In this document: positions 1 to 4,930 of the stretch, in pieces
How the letters are laid out: each line of letters starts with the position of its first letter
Numbering within the stretch: the stretch's first letter is position 1
Origin: Chlorobiales bacterium
GTDB lineage: Bacteria; Bacteroidota; Chlorobiia; Chlorobiales; Chlorobiaceae
Assembly (NCBI GenBank): GCA_022360275.1
Contig: JAKSDC010000027.1
Coordinates: 1-5,084, forward strand
Length of the DNA stretch: 5,084 nucleotides
Reading direction: 5' to 3'
Position numbers and translations under genes: made by a program
The notes under the pieces: generated by a model
Told to the model about the DNA's origin: nothing
What the model saw: the letters and a program-made list of their open reading frames with translations, nothing else
Database searches by the model: none

Positions 1-453
1 ATCCTCGGTGTCATCGGCGCTTTTCTGGCGGCAATTTCGCTCTTCGTGTACGGCGGCATACTCACCGCCCAGCAGGTTATTGAAACTATCCAGACAGGAT
101 ATGTATCGAGCAAAGGCTCGAAAAGCCTGATGCTCAGCTTTGTTGAAACCGCCGATATCTTCCTGCTCGGTACCGTTATGTATATCATCTCGACAGGGTT
201 ATACGAACTGTTCATCGATGACAACATAAAAGTGCCAGAATGGCTGGAAATTCACACACTCGACGATCTCAAGCAGAAACTTGTAGGGGGCATTGTAGTG
301 GTCATGGGAGTGGTCTTCCTCGGCCATGTGATCAAATGGCAGGGTGAAACCGAAATCGTTTATTACGGCGCAGCCATCGCCTTCGTCGTCACAGCCCTAA
401 CTTATTTTACGGGGCAGAAGAAGAAGAAAGAAGAAGTCAAAATTGAAAAGTAA
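1..453 (+). CDS. yqhA: YqhA-like (UPF0114) integral membrane protein, 5' end outside window
   Basis: The frame is open from base 1, so the gene begins upstream; the GTG at 46 is internal to it. The 150 visible residues hold about four hydrophobic segments: residues 1-21, about 49-72 (including ETADIFLLGTVMYI and GLYELFI), about 95-112 (GGIVVVMGVVFLGHVI) and about 118-136. The pattern of ETADIFLLGTV, GLYELFI, a PEWLEI-type motif, LDDLK and a Val-rich helix is typical of the UPF0114/YqhA family, inner-membrane proteins of roughly 160-180 residues with no established function. Only the first transmembrane part seems to be missing. The C-terminus is a Lys/Glu-rich tail after FTGQ. Codons 128-142 coincide with the 44-bp repeat found again at 4325-4368, so the last seven or eight residues may have been supplied by the inserted element. 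The family call is fairly secure; the molecular function is not known. Confidence 0.85.
   Translation: MLGVIGAFLAAISLFVYGGILTAQQVIETIQTGYVSSKGSKSLMLSFVETADIFLLGTVMYIISTGLYELFIDDNIKVPEWLEIHTLDDLKQKLVGGIVVVMGVVFLGHVIKWQGETEIVYYGAAIAFVVTALTYFTGQKKKKEEVKIEK
382..425 (+). repeat. Left copy of 44-bp perfect direct repeat (candidate attachment site)
   Basis: This stretch, starting TTCGTCGTCACAGCC and ending GCAGAAGAAGAA, is identical base for base to 4325-4368 (offset 3943). Identity stops at both sides: base 381 is c against g at 4324, and base 426 is g against a at 4369. It lies inside the 3' end of the yqhA-like gene, a usual place for site-specific integration because the gene can stay functional. 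Its length far exceeds ordinary transposon target duplications. I infer that it marks the left end of the insert. Confidence 0.85.
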
Positions 454-692
454 AAAGGCAAAATGCGGGAAAGTAGCCAGTACACCCGTTATATGCCACA
501 AAAAAGAGCAGCTTACCTTAAACTGAATTTCTTGAACTTGAGGCGAAAAAAATTATCGGCAAAAAACTTTTTCACCTAATAAACAATGTCCCCTCAACGT
601 ATTTTAAAGACACCTGATGATGAACACAAGCCTGAATTATCAACAAAACAAGTTTATAATCCTGCAAGATCTGAAAAAATAATAATTGGCTC

Positions 693-721
693 TTGGAAAA
701 AAGACAAAATCATACTATAAT
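693..721 (+). promoter_or_regulatory. Sigma70-type promoter for the cargo operon
   Basis: The -35 element TTGGAA (693-698) and a perfect -10 TATAAT (716-721) are separated by 17 bp. Transcription would start near 728, about 140 bp before the first cargo start codon, leaving a long leader. A second weaker arrangement (TTTTAC at 721-726, TATACT at 744-749, spacing 17) lies just downstream and could be an alternative or tandem promoter. Confidence 0.6.
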
Positions 722-723
722 TT

Positions 724-753
724 TACTGTAGCTATATCTTGATTATACTGTAG
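724..753 (+). promoter_or_regulatory. Direct repeat TACTGTAG x2, candidate operator
   Basis: TACTGTAG occurs at 724-731 and again at 746-753, a period of 22 bp or about two helical turns. The repeats sit over the expected start site of the promoter at 693-721 and overlap the second -10 candidate, where a bound repressor would block transcription. No dedicated DNA-binding regulator is recognisable in the insert, so the binding protein would be host-encoded or one of the unrecognised proteins. This rests only on sequence and position. Confidence 0.4.
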
Positions 754-866
754 TTCAATAGTTAGGCTGCATAGTTAAAAGGGACAGAGACGGGCATTTG
801 TTACGACTGGCCCTTTCCTTTTTTATCTTGGGGCATTTTGGTAAGTCCCGCATGGAGAACGGAAAG

Positions 867-1403
867 ATGAAGGAAAACAAAAAAAATCGTGCAGAGATAC
901 ATCCTAGGGATCTACAGATTACGTCGAAGGGCGTAGAAATTACTGGAGATGGCGCAAAAGTTTTCGCCCGCTTTATCACGGAAAGAAACCCGGCGGTGAT
1001 TGGTTTATTTAAACATCTCGACCAAAAGTTGAAGCCAGGAGATATCGAGTTAGACCCAGACGGAAGGGTTATTGTTCGAAGCGAGCAAATTCAGAAGCTG
1101 GCGTTTGAGTCAATTCGTTTTGGCGTTAATCCTGCCAGCCCTAAATCTCTTGGGAGGTTGGTACGTAAAACAGGTGGAAGATTCGGGCCACAAATCAGCC
1201 CTCTGGATAGTAACGTAGATCCGGATGAAGTTTTTTTACCTATGAAGGATGAACAGGGTGGTTGGGAAGCTAATCTAGTCTGTAGAGTAGATGACGGTAA
1301 AGGTTTAAATATGGCATGTCTTGAATGGCCTGAAAACCCAGAGGAATTTCCTACAGATATACCTGACATTAACTGTTTCTGTGGCTGGGGAAGTTTTATA
1401 TAA
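867..1403 (+). CDS. Unrecognised 178-aa protein with CFCGWGSFI C-terminus, upstream partner of radical SAM enzyme
   Basis: I do not recognise this family. I prefer the ATG at 867 because GGAG (854-857) sits 9 bases before it; an ATG at 852 and a TTG at 798 are in the same frame, but the TTG extension adds an implausible hydrophobic stretch. The protein is soluble, with no signal peptide or membrane helix. The N-terminus is Lys/Asn-rich, followed by a mixed region (residues 10-85) that looks folded, then a Gly/Pro-containing part and an acidic region (about 153-168: EWPENPEEFPTDIPD). It ends in a short tail with Cys170, Cys172, Trp174 and Phe177. Other cysteines are Cys139 and Cys151. The 3' end overlaps the radical SAM gene, suggesting translational coupling. 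Possible roles are substrate (RiPP-like precursor with an unusually long leader) or partner of the radical SAM enzyme. The gene is likely real; its function is open. Confidence 0.7.
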   Translation: MKENKKNRAEIHPRDLQITSKGVEITGDGAKVFARFITERNPAVIGLFKHLDQKLKPGDIELDPDGRVIVRSEQIQKLAFESIRFGVNPASPKSLGRLVRKTGGRFGPQISPLDSNVDPDEVFLPMKDEQGGWEANLVCRVDDGKGLNMACLEWPENPEEFPTDIPDINCFCGWGSFI

Positions 1404-2400
1404 TTCCCGAGAGCACCAAATCGACGAATTGCATTTTGCTCTTGAGCGCGCAGTTGATTCCCGTTCCTGGCATCTCATTTTACTACCTACTGAACGCTGC
1501 AACTTTCGTTGTACCTATTGCTACGAGACATTCGAAAACGGTCGGATGTCAGCAGAAACCGTTCTTGCTGTAAAGCAGCTGATTTCGCGTAGACTACCTG
1601 AGCTTAATTCTTTAACTGTTGACTGGTTTGGCGGTGAACCGCTCCTTGAGCCAGCAATCATACGCGACATTTCTGAGTTCGTCTTAAATCGAAAGAGTCG
1701 CTACGCCGAATACAAGTCCAACATGACAACAAACGGATACTTGCTTGACAAGGACTTGCTGTCGGAGTTGATCTCGTTGGGAATAAGCCAATTCCAGATA
1801 TCGATCGATGGATGGTCGGGTTTGCATGACGTAACAAGGCGACGTGTAGATGGTGCGGGCACATTCGATCGAATCTTGTCGAATCTGGTAAGCGCAAAAT
1901 CTACGAAACATGATTTCCTTATGACCTTGCGTTTGCATTTGATGCCTTCGAACGTCAAGTCGTTGCCAGAGCTTCTTGATCGGATCGAAGATGAATTTGG
2001 CAAGGACGATCGGTTTAGAGTCCACGTAAAGTCAATCGGTCGTTACGGGGGGGCAAACGACAAGAATATTGAAACCTATTGGAAAACAGAACAAGTTGCT
2101 GCAATTCGGGATTTGAGAAGCCGAGTTTCGTCAAAGAATGGTGTTGGAAAATACAGCGTAGGGGGGACTCACATATGCTATGCTTCAAAGCCTAACTCAT
2201 TGGTGATTCGGTCAAATGGCAAATTGGCAAAGTGCACGGTAGCGATGAATAGCGATAAGAACAACGTTGGCACACTACTTCCCAATGGCAAGCTCCAGTT
2301 CAAGAAAGAGGTGTTGGACAGATGGTTCGAAGGTTTTCGCACGCTGGAAGCTGTAGATCTCAGTTGTCCTTGGTACCGGATTGGAAGAGAAAAAACTTAA
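1381..2400 (+). CDS. Radical SAM protein with partial SPASM/twitch-type C-terminal domain
   Basis: The start is taken at the GTG at 1381, giving 339 residues; a TTG at 1321 in the same frame would overlap the upstream gene by 83 bp and adds residues that look non-coding. CNFRCTYC (Cys40, Cys44, Cys47) is the canonical CX3CX2C motif binding the [4Fe-4S] cluster that cleaves S-adenosylmethionine, and FGGEP (83-87) is the SAM-binding GGE motif. TTNGYLL and QISIDGW are further barrel strands typical of the family. Near the C-terminus, Cys266-X13-Gly280-X4-Cys285 matches the opening SPASM signature for auxiliary clusters, but only one more cysteine (Cys329, SCPW) follows before the protein stops, so the usual CX2CX5CX3C end is absent. 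SPASM proteins usually modify peptides or proteins, which fits the overlap with the Cys/Trp-tailed protein upstream. No good ribosome binding site precedes the GTG, so coupled translation is likely. Family call firm; substrate unknown. Confidence 0.9.
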   Translation: MAGEVLYNSREHQIDELHFALERAVDSRSWHLILLPTERCNFRCTYCYETFENGRMSAETVLAVKQLISRRLPELNSLTVDWFGGEPLLEPAIIRDISEFVLNRKSRYAEYKSNMTTNGYLLDKDLLSELISLGISQFQISIDGWSGLHDVTRRRVDGAGTFDRILSNLVSAKSTKHDFLMTLRLHLMPSNVKSLPELLDRIEDEFGKDDRFRVHVKSIGRYGGANDKNIETYWKTEQVAAIRDLRSRVSSKNGVGKYSVGGTHICYASKPNSLVIRSNGKLAKCTVAMNSDKNNVGTLLPNGKLQFKKEVLDRWFEGFRTLEAVDLSCPWYRIGREKT

Positions 2401-2402
2401 TG
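2383..2402 (+). promoter_or_regulatory. Ribosome binding site and TAATG overlap deciding the NTase start
   Basis: GGAAGAGA (2383-2390) lies 9-12 bases before an ATG at 2400 whose A is also the last base of the radical SAM stop codon (TAATG). This favours 2400 over the upstream in-frame ATG at 2322 and over the adjacent ATG at 2403, and implies coupled translation. Confidence 0.55.
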
Positions 2403-2978
2403 ATGGATAGATTTGAAGAACGTGGCTCAATCGATGGAACCCTAACTGCGATCGAAACCATGCAAGCCACTCTTTTTTTTCGCCCCTTCAACCGCCCAAC
2501 ACCTTTAGCAATAGCTCACTTAGTTCGAAATATCTCTTGCGCTGAAGCACTTGTGCCGTTCACAACGTACTTGGTGGGATCTGTTATTTACAGCCCGGAA
2601 AATAGTCGAGACGTTGACTTGGTATTAACGCCTGCCGGTTGGGCTGAACCCTCCATCGAGGAGATTGAACGAGCTTTGCTGTACTGCATCGAAACGGGAA
2701 TCAATAGCTTTGACCTCTGCATCGATCCTGTTTTCAGAAACCGACTTGTTGAGGGTCCATTAACCCACGAAACTTGGATTAGTGGACTGAAACTTGAGGA
2801 CCCCCGAATGACGTTCATCATCGAAGCCGGAATCGCAATGCGATTCGGGGTTAGAAGATTAGGTAAATGTCTAGTAGCGATAAATCATAAAGTACCATCG
2901 ATATCACCGTCGGTATCGGTTGGCGCACTCATACCGTGGTCAAGTGCGGGTAACGATGAATGGCCGTCCATACACTAG
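2400..2978 (+). CDS. Small nucleotidyltransferase-fold protein
   Basis: The product has 192 residues. The key motif is YLVGSV followed by SRDVDLVL: Gly60-Ser61, nine residues, then Asp71-X-Asp73. This is the hG[GS]-X(9-13)-[DE]h[DE]h signature of the polymerase-beta-like nucleotidyltransferase superfamily, where the acidic pair binds divalent metal for NMP transfer. A third carboxylate expected on a later strand could be Asp105 or Asp109 in SFDLCIDP. Before the motif comes a helical region (about 11-52), and after it a helical stretch (SIEEIERALLYCIETG). The C-terminus is Ser/Pro-rich and of unclear structure. The size is in the range of minimal nucleotidyltransferases such as MNT antitoxins or tRNA-modifying toxins, but I cannot place it in a named subfamily. 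Target could be a protein, RNA or a small nucleotide. It overlaps the radical SAM gene by one base and precedes the PLD gene by 17 bp. Call by motif, moderate confidence. Confidence 0.65.
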   Translation: MMDRFEERGSIDGTLTAIETMQATLFFRPFNRPTPLAIAHLVRNISCAEALVPFTTYLVGSVIYSPENSRDVDLVLTPAGWAEPSIEEIERALLYCIETGINSFDLCIDPVFRNRLVEGPLTHETWISGLKLEDPRMTFIIEAGIAMRFGVRRLGKCLVAINHKVPSISPSVSVGALIPWSSAGNDEWPSIH

Positions 2979-2995
2979 TAACAGCATAACCCAAA

Positions 2996-4273
2996 ATGAA
3001 TGCTTATTTCACCTCGCTGTCCAGTCGCGGAGATATAAGAAAGGTAATAATGGACGTCATTGCTTCTACGCTTTCGGAAGCTGGTAGTGGTAGCCTTGAA
3101 ATTCATATGATGATGTTTTCGTTTACTGATCCTGAACTCGGACGATTTCTAGAGAATATTGCACGGGAACACGAAGAGGTACAAATCCGAATCATTGCAG
3201 ACTGGAAACAGGGCTCTTCGTACTCAAATAGCCAAGTTCGCCGAATTCAAGAATTGAGTTTGCCCAATGTCGATGTGCGATACAAAACTGACCAGCCTTA
3301 CAGGTGGGATAGCATAAGATGCAGACCCCGATGGTCATACAATACGAGCCGGGGAATGCTTCATCACAAAATTGTCTCAGTTAGAGTAAACGGGACTCCT
3401 GAGATAACGATCTGTGGGACATATAATTGGACAAACAAGGCAACCCAGAACTATGAGAATCTCCTTATTCTGCATTGGTCGGAAGTAAGCTACAGATCTC
3501 TGATTAGTCGGATACAGTTGGAGTTCGAGGCACTGTGGACCGATCAAAACGCTTCGATGTCGACAACTGATGCTTTGTTTCACTATCAGGCAATTCAGGA
3601 GACATTCATAAATAACCCGGATGTCGAACCCAGCACAATCAGGGGCATAGTTCCAGCAGAAGGCGGCCAGCTTCCCTCAGACTACGTATCTGCTATTGAT
3701 ATCCGTGATTTTGATATACATGATACATGCTGCATTGCATTCTCGTCTCGGAGATACATGGATGAGAAAGCCAGTAATGGATATGCCGAGGCAAACAGAC
3801 GGCAAATCGTCGTAAAACACGGTCATCAACGCCCTCTTACCATTACGCAGATATCGTTGCTTGCAATCAACGAAGCTGAAGAGGGAGACCAACTGTATAT
3901 TGCGATGCATGGTCTTTCACCACGGGTTCCCGAATTTTCTGCGATCATTGAAGCTGCACGTCGAGGAGTCAGGTGTCAGCTGATACTTGATGGAAAAACG
4001 AGTGTTATTAGTGCTGTGCGTCTCGAAGAAATTGCCGAATCCGAGAACCTTCCGATCGAAATATCAGTGACTGGGCGCTTTATGCACCAGAAGTACATCA
4101 TCATCCCCAATAAAAGCATTGTCGTCACAGGAACTGCAAATATGTCGACAGATGCAAGTCTTCGGCATACCGAGCATAGGATGCTGTTTAGAAACGATGC
4201 TAAGTTGACTGCATTGTTTATGGAAGACTTTGCTGAAATAAAGAAGCGGCTGGATTGGGCCAATTCAGCGTGA
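2996..4273 (+). CDS. Two-domain phospholipase D-like protein (HxK nuclease/phosphodiesterase fold)
   Basis: The product has 425 residues and two PLD-type half domains. The first (about 1-185) has an N-terminal YFTSLSSRGDI strand, FSFTDPELGRFLEN, then LHHK (His123, Lys125) followed by GTYNWT (141-146) and QNYEN (151-155). The second (about 280-425) has IEAARRGVRCQLILDG (318-333), then MHQK (His364, Lys366), GTANMS (379-384) and HTEH (391-394). The family's two His form a covalent phosphoenzyme in phosphodiester hydrolysis; members include nucleases, lipases and defence effectors. In both halves the Asp of HxKx4D is replaced (Arg130 and Pro371), while His, Lys and the downstream G-[ST]-x-N and acidic positions remain. 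About 95 residues between the domains are unassigned. The ATG at 2996 is kept because it includes the family-like first strand, although an in-frame ATG at 3050 has a better ribosome binding site (AAAGG). It is the last gene of the operon, with no terminator seen. It may be a DNA/RNA nuclease; lipid activity seems less likely without a signal peptide. Confidence 0.85.
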   Translation: MNAYFTSLSSRGDIRKVIMDVIASTLSEAGSGSLEIHMMMFSFTDPELGRFLENIAREHEEVQIRIIADWKQGSSYSNSQVRRIQELSLPNVDVRYKTDQPYRWDSIRCRPRWSYNTSRGMLHHKIVSVRVNGTPEITICGTYNWTNKATQNYENLLILHWSEVSYRSLISRIQLEFEALWTDQNASMSTTDALFHYQAIQETFINNPDVEPSTIRGIVPAEGGQLPSDYVSAIDIRDFDIHDTCCIAFSSRRYMDEKASNGYAEANRRQIVVKHGHQRPLTITQISLLAINEAEEGDQLYIAMHGLSPRVPEFSAIIEAARRGVRCQLILDGKTSVISAVRLEEIAESENLPIEISVTGRFMHQKYIIIPNKSIVVTGTANMSTDASLRHTEHRMLFRNDAKLTALFMEDFAEIKKRLDWANSA

Positions 4274-4324
4274 AGGCTATGCGGGACATTCCATAGTGAA
4301 ACCACCAAACACAAACTTCTCTCG

Positions 4325-4368
4325 TTCGTCGTCACAGCCCTAACTTATTTTACGGGGCAGAAGAAGAA
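4325..4368 (+). repeat. Right copy of 44-bp perfect direct repeat (candidate attachment site)
   Basis: This is identical to 382-425. It lies 51 bp after the PLD-like gene's stop codon. Read in the yqhA frame it gives the end of the membrane protein (FVVTALTYFTGQKKK), then Ser and a TGA at 4373-4375; read one base over it runs straight into the CopG antitoxin sequence. It is therefore a displaced fragment of yqhA, either the original 3' end pushed aside by integration or a copy carried in with the insert. Confidence 0.85.
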
Positions 4369-4605
4369 ATCCTGAAATCCTACGAAAATAATGAATGGGA
4401 GTCCGCCAAGGGTTTCAAGCGGCTCAAGAAGGAGTATGAAGCATATGCGAAAAACGCCTTCAAGAAAAACAAGCGGATCAATATCCGAATATCCGAAAAA
4501 GACCTGAATCGTCTCAAAGCAAAATCACTTGAAGAAGGCGTACCCTACCAAACCCTGGTTTCCAGCCTTATCCACAAATATGTTTCTGGAAAATTTTCTT
4601 CATAA
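4360..4605 (+). pseudogene. CopG-type (ribbon-helix-helix) antitoxin, 5' end lost
   Basis: The frame encodes about 81 residues, EEEILKSYENNEWES through a C-terminal KYVSGKFSS. An N-terminal region (to about 40) typical of the toxin-binding part of COG5304-like CopG antitoxins is followed by an RHH domain: strand KRINIRIS, helix EKDLNRLKAKSLEEG, then the hallmark PYQTLVSSLIHKYVSG. RHH dimers bind operator DNA and the N-terminal part usually neutralises a cognate toxin (BrnT-like in related systems). No ATG, GTG or TTG precedes the domain in frame; the frame is closed by TGA at 4297 and the bases upstream belong to the 44-bp repeat. The protein starts about five residues short of related proteins, and no toxin gene is adjacent. 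I infer an orphan antitoxin truncated at the junction; a CTG at 4372 could permit residual translation. Confidence 0.7.
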
Positions 4606-4612
4606 AGTAATG

Positions 4613-4640
4613 AACGACTCTCTTGCTGAAGAGTTTCGTT
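4613..4640 (+). terminator. Imperfect stem-loop after the CopG antitoxin fragment
   Basis: The arms AACGACTCTCTT and AAGAGTTTCGTT pair in two blocks of five base pairs around a two-base mismatch, with a GCTG loop. It begins 8 bases after the stop codon. Only a short T run follows and the stem is partly A/T, so it would be at best a weak intrinsic terminator. Confidence 0.35.
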
Positions 4641-4885
4641 TAATCAACTTCTAACGCTACTTAACAACGGCTCCGGATTCGCACATGGCCTTTGATACCG
4701 TTCTGATGACAAAACAATACCCGTAAATTATAGCGAACCAAGGAGCTGCGGTACAAAAACTGGGCTGACTACTATCAAAATCTATCTGAACAAGTTGTGA
4801 CAATGCAGTGCCTCGTTGCAGAAAAAGTGACAAGTGACATGATGGCAGGGAATTTTGATAACGGGAACCTATTGTCACATAATAC

Positions 4886-4895
4886 GGTATATACC
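4886..4895. promoter_or_regulatory. Perfect palindrome GGTATATACC, candidate antitoxin operator
   Basis: The ten bases equal their own reverse complement and abut the -35 hexamer of the downstream promoter. AbrB-fold antitoxins such as VapB commonly repress their own operons by binding short palindromes at the promoter, so autoregulation is likely. The assignment is by position and symmetry only. Confidence 0.45.
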
Positions 4896-4924
4896 TTGAT
4901 ACACACCAAACATTACTCTATATT
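4896..4924 (+). promoter_or_regulatory. Sigma70-type promoter of the vapB-like gene, apparently leaderless
   Basis: TTGATA (4896-4901) and TATATT (4919-4924) are 17 bp apart. The start point expected about seven bases after the -10 falls at or next to the A of the ATG at 4931. No Shine-Dalgarno sequence lies in the six bases between the -10 and the ATG, which fits a leaderless mRNA. Confidence 0.55.
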
Positions 4925-4930
4925 ACCCAT

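Larger units (their letters stand above)
454..866. other. A+T-rich leader region between yqhA and the cargo operon
   Basis: This 413-bp stretch has no recognisable gene on either strand. It holds the operon promoter at 693-721, a second possible -10 (TATACT, 744-749) and the TACTGTAG direct repeat. Two short ATG ORFs lie in the same frame, at 463-579 (38 aa, strongly basic) and 586-720 (44 aa). Neither has a good ribosome binding site or recognisable similarity, and they are not called as genes. No convincing terminator follows yqhA. Confidence 0.6.
426..4368 (+). mobile_element. Putative 3.9-kb genomic island between 44-bp direct repeats
   Basis: The 3943-bp unit runs from the end of the left repeat to the end of the right repeat, and so holds one repeat copy plus cargo. 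The cargo is a promoter and four co-directional genes: unknown protein, radical SAM enzyme, nucleotidyltransferase-fold protein and PLD-like protein. I see no integrase, transposase, recombinase or terminal inverted repeats, so movement would need a recombinase in trans, or the element has decayed, or the repeats arose by another rearrangement. Collapse between the repeats would leave yqhA ending ...GQKKKS and joined to the CopG antitoxin fragment. The repeat is direct observation; mobility is inference. Confidence 0.6.
4606..4930. other. Intergenic region between antitoxin fragment and vapB-like gene
   Basis: This 325-bp stretch has no convincing gene. Frames on the + strand are broken, and a 73-residue minus-strand ORF (4657-4878) has no recognisable domain or ribosome binding site. 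It holds a stem-loop after the antitoxin fragment, several GTGACA motifs (4797, 4827 and 4834, with an inverted copy at 4872-4878), a perfect palindrome and the promoter of the downstream gene. Confidence 0.6.

Noticed and set aside
798..866. TTG at 798 as the start of the first cargo gene.
   Set aside because: The added residues look like chance translation, and the ATG at 867 has GGAG at a good distance.
1321..1380. TTG at 1321 as the radical SAM start.
   Set aside because: It would overlap by 83 bp a frame that looks genuinely coding, and has no ribosome binding site.
1091..2025. Several open frames on the minus strand opposite the first two cargo genes.
   Set aside because: They lie opposite better-supported + strand genes, have no recognisable motifs or ribosome binding sites, and are typical antisense shadows.
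1381..2400. Radical SAM protein as a prokaryotic viperin (antiviral nucleotide synthase).
   Set aside because: The CNFRCTYCYE motif and the SPASM opening fit the anSME/SPASM group, and no nucleotide kinase is adjacent.
463..4286. ATGCGGGA occurs 38 bp inside the left repeat (463-470) and 39 bp before the right repeat (4279-4286), possibly recombinase arm sites.
   Set aside because: Only eight bases, in the same orientation rather than inverted, and the flanks do not match; likely chance.
4277..4296. CTATG...CATAG inverted repeat after the PLD-like gene as a terminator.
   Set aside because: Five-base-pair stem, ten-base loop and no T run; too weak.
426..4324. Insertion sequence or transposon as the source of the insert.
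   Set aside because: No transposase and no terminal inverted repeats; a 44-bp duplication is far longer than usual target site duplications.
3976..4335. 119-residue minus-strand open frame opposite the PLD-like gene.
   Set aside because: Antisense to a clearly coding region containing the second HxK motif; no domain recognised.
4657..4878. 73-residue minus-strand open frame in the right intergenic region.
   Set aside because: No ribosome binding site, no recognisable fold, and it overlaps putative regulatory motifs; left as unassigned DNA.
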